Below, in pieces: positions 45,267 to 53,507 of a stretch of DNA of 64,000 nt. The DNA is taken from positions 61,510 to 125,509 of the forward strand of contig JAFUDT010000005.1 of NCBI GenBank assembly GCA_017464285.1, written 5' to 3'. The position numbers were made by a program, and so were the translations under genes. Source of the DNA: Bacteroidales bacterium. GTDB taxonomy: Bacteria; Bacteroidota; Bacteroidia; Bacteroidales; UBA1402. Positions within the stretch are counted from its first letter, which is position 1. Each line of letters starts with the position of its first letter. The notes beneath the pieces are model-generated. The model did not search any database, was not told the DNA's origin, and was given only the letters and a program-made list of their open reading frames with translations.

Positions 45267-46115
45267 ATGAACAAGTATTCGTTTGAAGACCTGAAAGGTA
45301 AAGTATGTGTCATGACCGGCGGTGCCGGCGTCATCGGTGCCACCCTGGCCCGCGGCCTGGCTTCTGCCGGCGTGAAGACCGCCATTGTCGATATCAACGA
45401 GGAAGCAGCCGTCAAGCTGGCCGCCGAGATCGAGAAGGAATATGGTGTCAAGACTATCGGTGTCGTGGCCAACGTCCTGGACAAAGATTCCCTGGAAGCT
45501 GCCAAGGCCAAAGTCAATAAGGAACTGGGCAAGATCGAGATCCTCATCAACGGTGCCGGCGGCAACTCTCCCAAGGCCACCACGGGTGTCGAGCAGATGG
45601 AGGAAGCCGACAAGAAGAACCTGGACGCCACGTTCTACGGCCTGTCCATGGACGGATTCCAGAGGGTCTATGACCTGAACTTCAAGGGCACCCTGCTGCC
45701 TACCATGGTCTTCACGGGTGACATGCTGGAAGCCGGCAAGGGCGCCATCATGAACATCTCCTCGATGAACTCCTACCGTCCGCTGACCAAGATTCCCGCC
45801 TATTCGGCCGCCAAGGCTTCCATCAACAACCTGACCGAATGGCTGGCCGTGCACTTTGCCAAGATCGGCATCCGCGTCAACGCCATCGCTCCGGGCTTCT
45901 TCCTGACCAACCAGAACCGCTTCCTGCTCATGAAGGAAGACGGCACGCCCACCCCTCGTACGGAGAAGATCCTGAACAACACCCCCATGGGCAAGTTCGG
46001 AGAGCCCGAAGACCTGATCGGTGCCACCCTGTACCTGCTGAGCGACATCTCCTCGTTCGTCACCGGCATCGTCATTCCCATCGACGGCGGTTTCAGCGCA
46101 TACAGCGGTGTATAG
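45267..46115 (+). CDS. uxuB: SDR-type fructuronate reductase/D-mannonate oxidoreductase
   Basis: The 282-residue protein is a classical short-chain dehydrogenase with the nucleotide motif 'TGGAGVIG' (17-24), 'NGAGG' (95-99), catalytic S166, Y179 and K183 ('PAYSAAK'), and a long C-terminal part 'RVNAIAPGFFLTNQNRFLL'. This subgroup in Bacteroidetes and Thermotogae is annotated as NAD(P)-dependent D-mannonate oxidoreductase, reducing D-fructuronate to D-mannonate. Position right after uxaE supports that. The symbol uxuB is used for the function; the protein is unrelated to E. coli UxuB. Confidence 0.78.
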   Translation: MNKYSFEDLKGKVCVMTGGAGVIGATLARGLASAGVKTAIVDINEEAAVKLAAEIEKEYGVKTIGVVANVLDKDSLEAAKAKVNKELGKIEILINGAGGNSPKATTGVEQMEEADKKNLDATFYGLSMDGFQRVYDLNFKGTLLPTMVFTGDMLEAGKGAIMNISSMNSYRPLTKIPAYSAAKASINNLTEWLAVHFAKIGIRVNAIAPGFFLTNQNRFLLMKEDGTPTPRTEKILNNTPMGKFGEPEDLIGATLYLLSDISSFVTGIVIPIDGGFSAYSGV

Positions 46116-46137
46116 TCTCCTTTAATGTATTGTTGCA

Positions 46138-47418
46138 ATGTTATATTACAGCAGAGGTTCCAAAACCGACAACATCACGCCCGATGAAGTCCGGGCGATA
46201 CTGAAAGAGGTTTTCGACAAAATGGGTAAGAAAAATCGGGTGCTGGCTCTGCCCCCCGATTTTACCCGTTTCAATTCGTATGCCGGCCCCATCACCGAAA
46301 TGGTCTATGACTATTACGGCGATACGCTGACCGACGTCATGCCAGCCCTGGGCACCCACTCCCCCATGACCGAGGAGCAGATCAAGACCATGTTCGGCCA
46401 TGTGCCCATGGACAAGTTCCGGGTGCACGACTGGCGCAACGACGTGGTGACCGTGGGCGAAGTACCGGCCGAATATGTCAATAAGGTGTCTGAAGGCCGT
46501 TTGAGCTATACCTGGCCCGCCCAGGTCAACAAGCTGCTGCTCGACCCCTCTTTCGACCTGATCCTGTCCATCGGCCAGGTGGTTCCCCACGAAGTCATCG
46601 GCATGGCCAACTACACGAAGAACATCTTCGTCGGCGTAGGCGGCAGCGAGGGCATCAACAAGAGCCACTTCATCGGCGCCACCTATGGCATGGAGCGTAT
46701 CATGGGCCGTGCCAAATCGCCTGTGCGCGACGTGATGGAATATGCCAAGACGCATTTCATCAAGGACCTGCCCATCGTCTTTGTCCAGACCGTTCTGGCC
46801 AAGAACTACGAAACGGGCAAGATGGAACTCAAGGGCATCTTCATCGGCGATGATTTCGAATGCTTCCAGAAAGCGGCCGACCTGTCGCTCGAGACCAATT
46901 TCATCATGGTCGACCACGAAATCAGGAAATGTCTGGTCTATCTCGACCCGGAAGAGTTCAAGAGCACCTGGCTGGGCAACAAGAGCGTCTATCGCACCCG
47001 CATGGCCCTGGCCGACGGCGCCGAACTCGTCGTGCTGGCCCCGGCCCTGAAGGAATTCGGCGAGGACAAGACCATCGACGGCCTGATCCGCAAATACGGC
47101 TACAAGGGTACGCCACACACGCTCAAGTGCACCAACGAGAACCAGGACCTGCAGGACAACCTGGGCGCATCGGCCCACCTAATTCACGGTTCGTCCGAAG
47201 GCCGCTTCACGATCACTTACTGCCCGGGGCCCGACATGAGCCGCGAGGAGATCGAAAGCGTCGGCTTCAACTACGGTGACCTGGATGCCGTGATGGCCCA
47301 TTACGATGTAGCTCACCTGAAAGACGGATGGAACACCATGCCCGACGGAGAGGAAATCTACTATATCTCCAATCCGGCCCTGGGTCTGTGGGCCTATCCC
47401 GACCGTTTCAAAGACTGA
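46138..47418 (+). CDS. LarA-superfamily nickel-pincer racemase/epimerase, candidate D-gluconate/D-mannonate 2-epimerase
   Basis: LarA enzymes use a nickel-pincer nucleotide attached to a lysine to invert the alpha-hydroxyl of hydroxy acids. The 426-residue protein keeps the key positions: 'PPDFTRF' (D41, R44), 'GTHSPMT' (H74), 'VVPHEVIGMANYTKNIFVG' (H151 and cofactor lysine K161) and 'NKSHFIG' (H177). The superfamily is reported to include lactate, malate and other racemases and D-gluconate 2-epimerases. Lying between a mannonate-forming oxidoreductase and 6-phosphogluconate dehydrogenase, a mannonate-to-gluconate activity is the best guess. The cofactor genes larB, larC and larE are not in the window. 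Confidence 0.8.
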   Translation: MLYYSRGSKTDNITPDEVRAILKEVFDKMGKKNRVLALPPDFTRFNSYAGPITEMVYDYYGDTLTDVMPALGTHSPMTEEQIKTMFGHVPMDKFRVHDWRNDVVTVGEVPAEYVNKVSEGRLSYTWPAQVNKLLLDPSFDLILSIGQVVPHEVIGMANYTKNIFVGVGGSEGINKSHFIGATYGMERIMGRAKSPVRDVMEYAKTHFIKDLPIVFVQTVLAKNYETGKMELKGIFIGDDFECFQKAADLSLETNFIMVDHEIRKCLVYLDPEEFKSTWLGNKSVYRTRMALADGAELVVLAPALKEFGEDKTIDGLIRKYGYKGTPHTLKCTNENQDLQDNLGASAHLIHGSSEGRFTITYCPGPDMSREEIESVGFNYGDLDAVMAHYDVAHLKDGWNTMPDGEEIYYISNPALGLWAYPDRFKD

Positions 47419-47420
47419 AG

Positions 47421-48551
47421 ATGAAGATTGTCTGTGACAACAAGATCCCTTTCCTGAAGGGCACCCTCGAGCCTTATGCCGAAGTGCTCTATCTGCCCGG
47501 TGCCCAGACCACGCCCGAGGTCGTGCGTGATGCCGACGCCATCATCACCCGCACCCGCACCATCTGCAACGAACACTTGCTCAAGGGCTCGAAGGTCAAG
47601 GTGATCGCCACGGCCACCATCGGCTACGACCATATCGACACACACTGGTGTGAAAGCAACGGCATAGTCTGGAAGAACTCTCCGGGCTGCAATTCCTGGT
47701 CGGTCAAACAGTACATCGCCTCCGTGCTGGTCTGTCTGGCCGAGCGCCACGGCTTCCGTTTCGAGGACATGACCCTGGGGGTCGTGGGCGTGGGCAATGT
47801 CGGCAGTAAAGTCGCCGAGGTCGCCTCGCTCATGGGCTTCAAGGTCCTGCTCAACGACCCGCCCAGGGCCCGCCGGGAAGGTTCCGAGGGCTTTGTGTCG
47901 CTCGACAAGCTGCTCGCCGGGAGCGATATCGTGACGGTACATGTGCCCCTGACGGCCGAAGGCGAGGATGCCACCTGGCACCTGTTCGACAACAGGCGCC
48001 TGAACGGGCTGCGTCCCGACCAGATACTGATCAACAGCTCCCGGGGCGAAGTGGTCGACAACCGGGCCCTCAAGCAGGTATTGAAAGCCGGCTCCCTGAA
48101 GGCCGCCGTGCTCGATGTCTGGGAAGGCGAGCCCAAGCTCGACCCCGAACTGGTGGAGCTGCTGGAGATCACCACCCCGCACATCGCCGGCTATTCGGCC
48201 GACGGCAAGGCCAACGGCACGACCATGAGCGTGCGCACCGTGGCCCGCTATCTGGGCCTGCCCCTGACCGACTGGACGGCCTCGGGCGTGCCTGCGCCGG
48301 CCCAGCCGCTGGAATTCAGCCTTGACGCCGAGGGTAAGACCGACCAGCAGGTTATCAGCGAGGCCATCCTCTACACCTACGACGTCCGCACTGACAGCCG
48401 TCGGCTGCGGGAATGCCTGGAAGGTTTCGAGCAGCAGCGCGGCGACTATCCCGTCCGCCGGGAGTTCACCGCCTTCACGCTTCATCTCTCTCATGCCCGC
48501 GCCGGCCTGGCCGGACGACTGGCAAAAATAGGATTCAAAATCATTCAATAA
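47421..48551 (+). CDS. pdxB: 4-phosphoerythronate dehydrogenase PdxB
   Basis: PdxB oxidises 4-phospho-D-erythronate in the erythrose-4-phosphate branch of pyridoxal phosphate synthesis. The 376-residue D-2-hydroxyacid dehydrogenase fold has 'GVVGVGNVGSKVAEVA' for NAD, 'INSSRGEVVDNRAL' (Arg), 'VLDVWEGEP' (Glu), H254 in 'TTPHIAGYS', and the C-terminal PdxB dimerisation region ('DQQVISEAILYTYDVRTD'). It begins 2 bp after the LarA-like gene stop, so translation is coupled. A different 2-hydroxy-acid substrate in this catabolic operon is possible but not needed to explain the sequence. Confidence 0.88.
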   Translation: MKIVCDNKIPFLKGTLEPYAEVLYLPGAQTTPEVVRDADAIITRTRTICNEHLLKGSKVKVIATATIGYDHIDTHWCESNGIVWKNSPGCNSWSVKQYIASVLVCLAERHGFRFEDMTLGVVGVGNVGSKVAEVASLMGFKVLLNDPPRARREGSEGFVSLDKLLAGSDIVTVHVPLTAEGEDATWHLFDNRRLNGLRPDQILINSSRGEVVDNRALKQVLKAGSLKAAVLDVWEGEPKLDPELVELLEITTPHIAGYSADGKANGTTMSVRTVARYLGLPLTDWTASGVPAPAQPLEFSLDAEGKTDQQVISEAILYTYDVRTDSRRLRECLEGFEQQRGDYPVRREFTAFTLHLSHARAGLAGRLAKIGFKIIQ

Positions 48552-48569
48552 CAATTTAAACCATTCATT

Positions 48570-50027
48570 ATGAAAGCAGTATCTGATATCGGACTGGTCG
48601 GTTTGGCCGTCATGGGTGAAAACCTGGTACTCAACATGGAGAGCAAGGGCTTTCACGTCAGTGTGTTCAACCGTACCGTCGAGAAGGTCGACAAATTCAT
48701 CAACGGCCGCGGTGCCGGCAAGAATTTCTACGGAGCCCATTCCCTGGAAGAACTGGTAGCCTCCCTGAAGTCTCCGCGCCGTGTCTTCCTGATGGTCAAA
48801 GCCGGTCAGGCCGTCGATGACTTTATCGAAAAACTCATTCCCCTGCTCTCGCCGGGTGACATCATCATCGACGGCGGCAACTCCCATTTCCCCGACACCG
48901 CACGCCGCACGGCCTACGTTGAAAGCAAGGGCCTCCTGTATATCGGTACCGGTGTCTCCGGCGGTGAGGAAGGTGCCCTGAAAGGCCCGTCCATGATGCC
49001 CGGCGGATCGCCCGCCGCATGGCCCGCTGTCAAGCCCATTTTCCAGAGCATCTGCGCCAAGGTCGAAGACGGTTCTCCCTGCTGCGACTGGGTAGGTGAA
49101 AACGGTGCCGGCCACTTTGTCAAGATGGTCCACAACGGCATCGAATACGGCGACATCCAGCTCATCTGCGAATGCTACCAGATCATGAAGGACATCCTGG
49201 GCATGACCAACGAGGAAATGCACCAGACCTTCGCCGAGTGGAACAAGGGCGACCTGGACAGCTATCTGGTGGAAATCACCCGCGACATTCTGGCCAAGAA
49301 GGACGAGGACGGCAAGTATGTGCTCGACTATATCCTCGACACCGCCGGCCAGAAAGGCACCGGCAAATGGACGGCCATCGCCTCCCTGGACCAGGGGGTG
49401 CCCCTTACGCTGATCGGCGAAAGCGTCTATGCCCGCTGCCTGTCGGCCCAGAAGGAAGAGCGCGTGGCTGCCAGCAAGGTGCTGGCCGGCCCGAAGCCCC
49501 AGAAGTTCACCGGTGACAGGAAGGCTTTCCTCGAAGACCTGCGCAAGGCTCTGTTTTCGGCCAAGGTGGTCTCCTATGCCCAGGGTTACACCCTGATGCG
49601 TGCCGCCGCCAAGGAATACGGCTGGAACCTGAACTACGGCGGCATCGCCCTGATGTGGCGCGGCGGCTGTATCATCCGCTCGGTCTTCCTGGGCAAGATC
49701 AAGGAAGCCTTCGACAAGAACCCCGACCTGGCCAACCTGCTGCTCGACTCCTATTTCCAGGGCAAGCTGGCCGACGCCCAGCAGAGCTGGCGCAATGTCA
49801 TCGCCTGCGCCGTGATGAACGGTGTGCCGGCTCCCTGCCTGTCGGCTGCCCTCGAATACTACGACGGCTACCGCAGCGAGCGTCTGCCGGCCAACCTGCT
49901 GCAGGCCCAGAGGGACTACTTCGGCGCCCACACCTACAAACGTACCGACAAGCCCAGAGGTGAGTTCTTCCACACCAACGGGACCGGTCACGGCGGTGAC
50001 ACGGTTGCCGGCACCTATATCGCCTAA
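48570..50027 (+). CDS. gnd: 6-phosphogluconate dehydrogenase (decarboxylating)
   Basis: Gnd oxidatively decarboxylates 6-phosphogluconate to ribulose 5-phosphate. The 485-residue protein has the coenzyme site 'IGLVGLAVMGENLVLNM' with 'FNRT' favouring NADP, the substrate motif 'GTGVSGGEEGALKGPSMMPG', 'FVKMVHNGIEYGDIQLI', and the C-terminal 'FHTNGTGHGG'. In many Bacteroidales gnd is next to zwf and pgl. Here it closes the hexuronate operon and neither gene is near, suggesting it receives 6-phosphogluconate from gluconate rather than only from glucose 6-phosphate. A strong terminator follows. Confidence 0.97.
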   Translation: MKAVSDIGLVGLAVMGENLVLNMESKGFHVSVFNRTVEKVDKFINGRGAGKNFYGAHSLEELVASLKSPRRVFLMVKAGQAVDDFIEKLIPLLSPGDIIIDGGNSHFPDTARRTAYVESKGLLYIGTGVSGGEEGALKGPSMMPGGSPAAWPAVKPIFQSICAKVEDGSPCCDWVGENGAGHFVKMVHNGIEYGDIQLICECYQIMKDILGMTNEEMHQTFAEWNKGDLDSYLVEITRDILAKKDEDGKYVLDYILDTAGQKGTGKWTAIASLDQGVPLTLIGESVYARCLSAQKEERVAASKVLAGPKPQKFTGDRKAFLEDLRKALFSAKVVSYAQGYTLMRAAAKEYGWNLNYGGIALMWRGGCIIRSVFLGKIKEAFDKNPDLANLLLDSYFQGKLADAQQSWRNVIACAVMNGVPAPCLSAALEYYDGYRSERLPANLLQAQRDYFGAHTYKRTDKPRGEFFHTNGTGHGGDTVAGTYIA

Positions 50028-50049
50028 AAGACGGTATTCCGACAAATGG

Positions 50050-50087
50050 AGAGGACGACCCGTGCAAGGGGCCGTCCTCTTTTTTTT
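50050..50087 (+). terminator. Rho-independent terminator of the uxaE-gnd operon
   Basis: AGAGGACGACCC pairs with GGGGCCGTCCTCT (minor mismatch near the loop) and is followed by a run of eight or more T residues. Confidence 0.88.
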
Positions 50088-50160
50088 GCTCTTCCCGGCC
50101 GGGCACAGCCGGTATTCAGGCAAGGCGGTCCGGCGCAGGCTACAAGCCACAGAAGGGCCG

Positions 50161-52311
50161 CTATCTGAGCATGACCTTCTGCTGGACAGAGCGGCCGTTG
50201 AGACTCAGGCGGATCAGATAGACGCCCGGCTGAACAGTCGTTTGCAGGGGTAGATAATAACGGGCGCCGCCGGTGACCTGCAGCCGGCGAATCTGCTCCA
50301 GCCTTCTGCCCTGCAGGGAATAGAGTTCCAGGCTGGCCTGCCCGTCCCAAGGGGTGCAGACTATCAGCTGCCTGCCGGCCACGGAGAGGCTCAGCTGCCC
50401 TTCCCCGCTGAGAAACATCTGCTCAGCAGCCACCGGCTTCTGCTCATATTCATAGGGCCCCAAATCTCTGGCCGTGCCGCTGACGGGCTGCCAGGTATAG
50501 GGGAAATCGACATAAAGGGAGCTGCGCATGTCCAGCCCGCGGTCAATCAGGACCGAATTGGCCCGCAAACGGGCGAAACGGGTCGGCAGGCTGCCGTCCA
50601 GGCCGCGGGGAGCCTTGGCATCCTCTTCGGACAGGCTCACATAGTCGGCCTCCGAGAAGCCCGTATTGACCACCTGTCGGCTCCAGGCATTCTTGGTGGG
50701 TGTCAGGGCGTTGTTGGAATCGCTGAAGCGCCCCTTGATTTCAATCTTCCCTAAACAGACATTGTTGTAGAACTCAAAACGGGTCGAATCCTCGCAGTCT
50801 TCGAACATAAAGTCGTAGCCGTTGCCGAAAGCCAGACAGTTGACCAGCTTGACACCGCCCTTGTGGCTGTTCTGGTCGAAACCCTTGACCGAACCGGTCT
50901 TGTTGTTGTTGAAAGCCACGCAGTTCCAGGCTTCATGCACCCCCCTGGAAGAGCCCCCCGTACCGTTGCCGCCCAGCTTGATGCCGTTGCCGTTGCCCTG
51001 GAAGGAACCCGAAGCCTGCACCCAGTCGAACAGACCGGCACGCCCCGAGCCCCAGGCCCAGCATTCGATGAGCTGGACACCGTAGTCGGTCTCGTAGAGG
51101 TCCCAGGCATCGTCGCTGTTGTCCCAGGCCCGGCAGCGGATAAAGCGGTTGCCGATGCCGTTGTGCATCTTACAGGCAAAACCGTCGGCATCGCTGCCGA
51201 AATTGTCGCTGTCGCAATTCAAGTAGGAATCGCAGTCGATGATGTCGTTATAGCTGCAGTAGCTGCCGTCATTGGAGCCGATTCCCGGATGGGTGTCGCT
51301 GAAATTGTGTCCGAAACCCAGCTGCAGGCCCGTATCGTCGTTATAGCTGAAGGTGCAGCGCTCGATGATGTTGTGCGAGCCCTCCAGCTTGATGCCGTTG
51401 TCGCCGGCCTCGGTGATGTGCAGCCCGTAGATATGCCAGTAATCGCCTTCCAGCAAAATACCCCTGATGCTCTGCCTTTTGGGCTGGTCCCTGAAATTGA
51501 GCACCGGGAACTCGCCCGGGAAGGTCTTCACCGTATAGCGGGCCGAGGCCGTGCCGCTCTTGGCGATGCGGACCGTGGTCTTGGAGCCGTCGGCCTTCAT
51601 CGTGGGATAATAGGTGCCGCCGCGGACATAGATGGTGTCACCGGGAACCGCCGTATCGACCGCTTTCTGCAGATTATAGAAAGGATGCTCCCAAGAGCCG
51701 TCGCCGCTGTCGTTGCCCCAGGGGGCGATGTAGAGACAGTGCTCCACGCTGTGCGGGCCCTCCCAGGGCAGGGTGTCCTGAGGCTGGGGATTGACGGGAT
51801 CGTCGTCGGTCCCGCCCCCACCGCTGACAGTGCCCAGGGCTATCTGAATGTCGTCCAGATAGATGGTGGCGTCGAGGCAGGTGAACCTGACATAGACGGC
51901 CGTGTCGTTCTCGCCCGACTGCAGGCCGTAAGAGCCGCTGCCATAAGAGCTGGACGACGAGGCCTGCGTCGTACCCACCTCGGTCCAGGTGCTGCGGTCG
52001 GCCGATTTCTGTACCAGCAGGCGCTTGCCGTTGCCCGAGCCGCGCAGTTTGAAACTCAGGCTGCCGGGACGGTACAGGGCCGGTGTCTCGATGTAGCTGC
52101 CCGAGGAGGACATGGTGGCCCGCTGGCTGTTGTTGTCTTTCTTGCCATAGACACCCAGGAGGCGCCAGGTGCCGGAAGAGAGTGTCACCTCGGTCTCGGA
52201 AGAAGGAGCCGATGCCGGCAGCCCCTGCTCGAAGTTTTCGCTCAGATTATCCGCTTTTGCAAAGACCAAGCCACAGGCCGCCAAGATAAAGAACGTAATC
52301 AGTTTTCTCAT
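50161..52311 (-). CDS. Secreted PL9-type pectate lyase with type IX secretion-like C-terminal domain
   Basis: PL9 lyases cut pectate by beta-elimination with calcium. The 716-residue protein has a signal peptide (about 1-20), a beta-sandwich region (25-160) and a right-handed beta-helix (about 190-610). The Dickeya Pel9A calcium ligands appear as D376 ('ADGFACK'), D400, D401 and D404 ('NSDDAWD'); the 24-residue step from D376 to D400 equals that of D209 to D233 in Pel9A. K445 in 'GNGIKLGG' fits the catalytic base. The last 75 residues ('LELYSLQGRRLEQI', 'PGVYLIRLSLNGRS') look like a T9SS sorting domain. It converges with gnd. Confidence 0.9.
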   Translation of the reverse strand: MRKLITFFILAACGLVFAKADNLSENFEQGLPASAPSSETEVTLSSGTWRLLGVYGKKDNNSQRATMSSSGSYIETPALYRPGSLSFKLRGSGNGKRLLVQKSADRSTWTEVGTTQASSSSSYGSGSYGLQSGENDTAVYVRFTCLDATIYLDDIQIALGTVSGGGGTDDDPVNPQPQDTLPWEGPHSVEHCLYIAPWGNDSGDGSWEHPFYNLQKAVDTAVPGDTIYVRGGTYYPTMKADGSKTTVRIAKSGTASARYTVKTFPGEFPVLNFRDQPKRQSIRGILLEGDYWHIYGLHITEAGDNGIKLEGSHNIIERCTFSYNDDTGLQLGFGHNFSDTHPGIGSNDGSYCSYNDIIDCDSYLNCDSDNFGSDADGFACKMHNGIGNRFIRCRAWDNSDDAWDLYETDYGVQLIECWAWGSGRAGLFDWVQASGSFQGNGNGIKLGGNGTGGSSRGVHEAWNCVAFNNNKTGSVKGFDQNSHKGGVKLVNCLAFGNGYDFMFEDCEDSTRFEFYNNVCLGKIEIKGRFSDSNNALTPTKNAWSRQVVNTGFSEADYVSLSEEDAKAPRGLDGSLPTRFARLRANSVLIDRGLDMRSSLYVDFPYTWQPVSGTARDLGPYEYEQKPVAAEQMFLSGEGQLSLSVAGRQLIVCTPWDGQASLELYSLQGRRLEQIRRLQVTGGARYYLPLQTTVQPGVYLIRLSLNGRSVQQKVMLR

Positions 52312-52408
52312 AACAAAGCATATTTACACGCAACACCGTCCGCTTGTCCGTTGCCGGAGCCGGGGCGGCAGCTGCGGTTTTTATCGGCATTTTCACTGCG
52401 CAAAGAAA

Positions 52409-52441
52409 GCGGTTTTTTTTATCATGAGAAATAAAAACCGC
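52409..52441. repeat. Inverted repeat upstream of the PL9 gene
   Basis: GCGGTTTTT at 52409-52417 and AAAAACCGC at 52433-52441 are perfect inverted copies. In minus-strand RNA this could be a weak terminator after cysK or a regulatory hairpin before the PL9 gene. The sequence does not decide between them. Confidence 0.5.
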
Positions 52442-52460
52442 CAAAGAAATAATATATCAA

Positions 52461-52496
52461 GCACCCCGAAAGCCAGACATAGGACCTTCGGGGTGC
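52461..52496 (-). terminator. Hairpin downstream of cysK
   Basis: GCACCCCGAA and TTCGGGGTGC are perfect inverted repeats lying about 65 bp after the cysK stop on the minus strand. The following minus-strand bases (TTGATATATTATTTC) are T-rich but not a clean T tract, so it is a probable, not certain, terminator. Confidence 0.6.
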
Positions 52497-52559
52497 ATGA
52501 CAAGGAGCAGACAGGAGCTCGTCCCGCCCTGCGACGGACTTCGGGCCACGGCCGGAAGA

Positions 52560-53486
52560 CTAATCGGCAAACAGGGCCGTGGAGAGATAGCGTTCACCCG
52601 TGTCGGGCAAGAGCACCACTATGTTTTTGCCTTTGTTCTCCGGCCGTCGGGCCAAGTCGGAGGCGGCCGAAAGAGCAGCCCCCGAGGAGATCCCTACCAG
52701 GATGCCCTCGCTGCGGGCCAGCAGCCGGCTGGCCTGGAATGCCGCCTCGTTTTCCACGGTCAGGATCTCATCCACCACGTCGCCACTGAAAGTGGCCGGC
52801 ACGAACCCGGCACCGATACCCTGAATCTTGTGCGCTCCCGGAGCCCCGCCGCTCAGCACGGGCGAGGCGGCCGGCTCGACGGCCACGATGCGGACGGCAG
52901 GATTCAAGTCCTTGAGACGTCTGCCCACTCCGCTCACTGTACCTCCGGTGCCCACACCCGCCACAAAGATGTCCACCTTGCCCCCGGTGTCCTCCCAGAT
53001 TTCCCGGCCGGTCGTTTCATAATGCCTTTGCGGATTGGCCGGGTTTTCGAACTGCTGCAGGATAAGACTGCCCGGTATGCTGTCGCGAAGTTCTTCGGCC
53101 CGGGCAATGGCCCCTTTCATGCCGGCAGCGCCGGGAGTCAGCTCCACCCGGGCACCGTAGGCCCCGACCAGACGGCGGCGCTCGATGCTCATGGTCTCGG
53201 GCATGGTCAGGATGAGCCGGTAGCCCTTGACGGCGGCCACCCAGGCCAGCCCCACCCCGGTGTTGCCGCTGGTGGGCTCGATAATCGTGTCACCGGGCTT
53301 GAGCAGCCCGCGCTGCTCGGCATCCTCGATCATAGCCAGCGCAATACGGTCCTTGACACTGCCGCCGGGGTTGAAAAACTCCACTTTGGCAATCAAGTCG
53401 ACAGGCAGGTCCTGCGAGCGGGAGAAGCGTGACAGCCGGACCAAGGGCGTGTTGCCCACCAAAGCTGTGATGTCGTGTGCAATCAT
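52560..53486 (-). CDS. cysK: Cysteine synthase (O-acetylserine sulfhydrylase)
   Basis: CysK makes cysteine from O-acetylserine and sulfide with pyridoxal phosphate. The 308-residue protein has the PLP lysine K45 in 'NPGGSVKDR', the substrate loop '[20 protein letters not shown]', the phosphate-binding '[13 protein letters not shown]' and '[11 protein letters not shown]'. It lies 21 bp downstream of metY, so the two form a sulfur-assimilation operon transcribed away from the Lrp-like regulator gene. Confidence 0.96.
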   Translation of the reverse strand: MIAHDITALVGNTPLVRLSRFSRSQDLPVDLIAKVEFFNPGGSVKDRIALAMIEDAEQRGLLKPGDTIIEPTSGNTGVGLAWVAAVKGYRLILTMPETMSIERRRLVGAYGARVELTPGAAGMKGAIARAEELRDSIPGSLILQQFENPANPQRHYETTGREIWEDTGGKVDIFVAGVGTGGTVSGVGRRLKDLNPAVRIVAVEPAASPVLSGGAPGAHKIQGIGAGFVPATFSGDVVDEILTVENEAAFQASRLLARSEGILVGISSGAALSAASDLARRPENKGKNIVVLLPDTGERYLSTALFAD

Positions 53487-53507
53487 AGTTATCAGAAACT
53501 AATGTGT

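Noticed and set aside
47394..50150. A 918-codon open frame antisense to pdxB and gnd
   Set aside because: The plus-strand frames encode intact PdxB and Gnd with all motifs. The antisense frame shows none.
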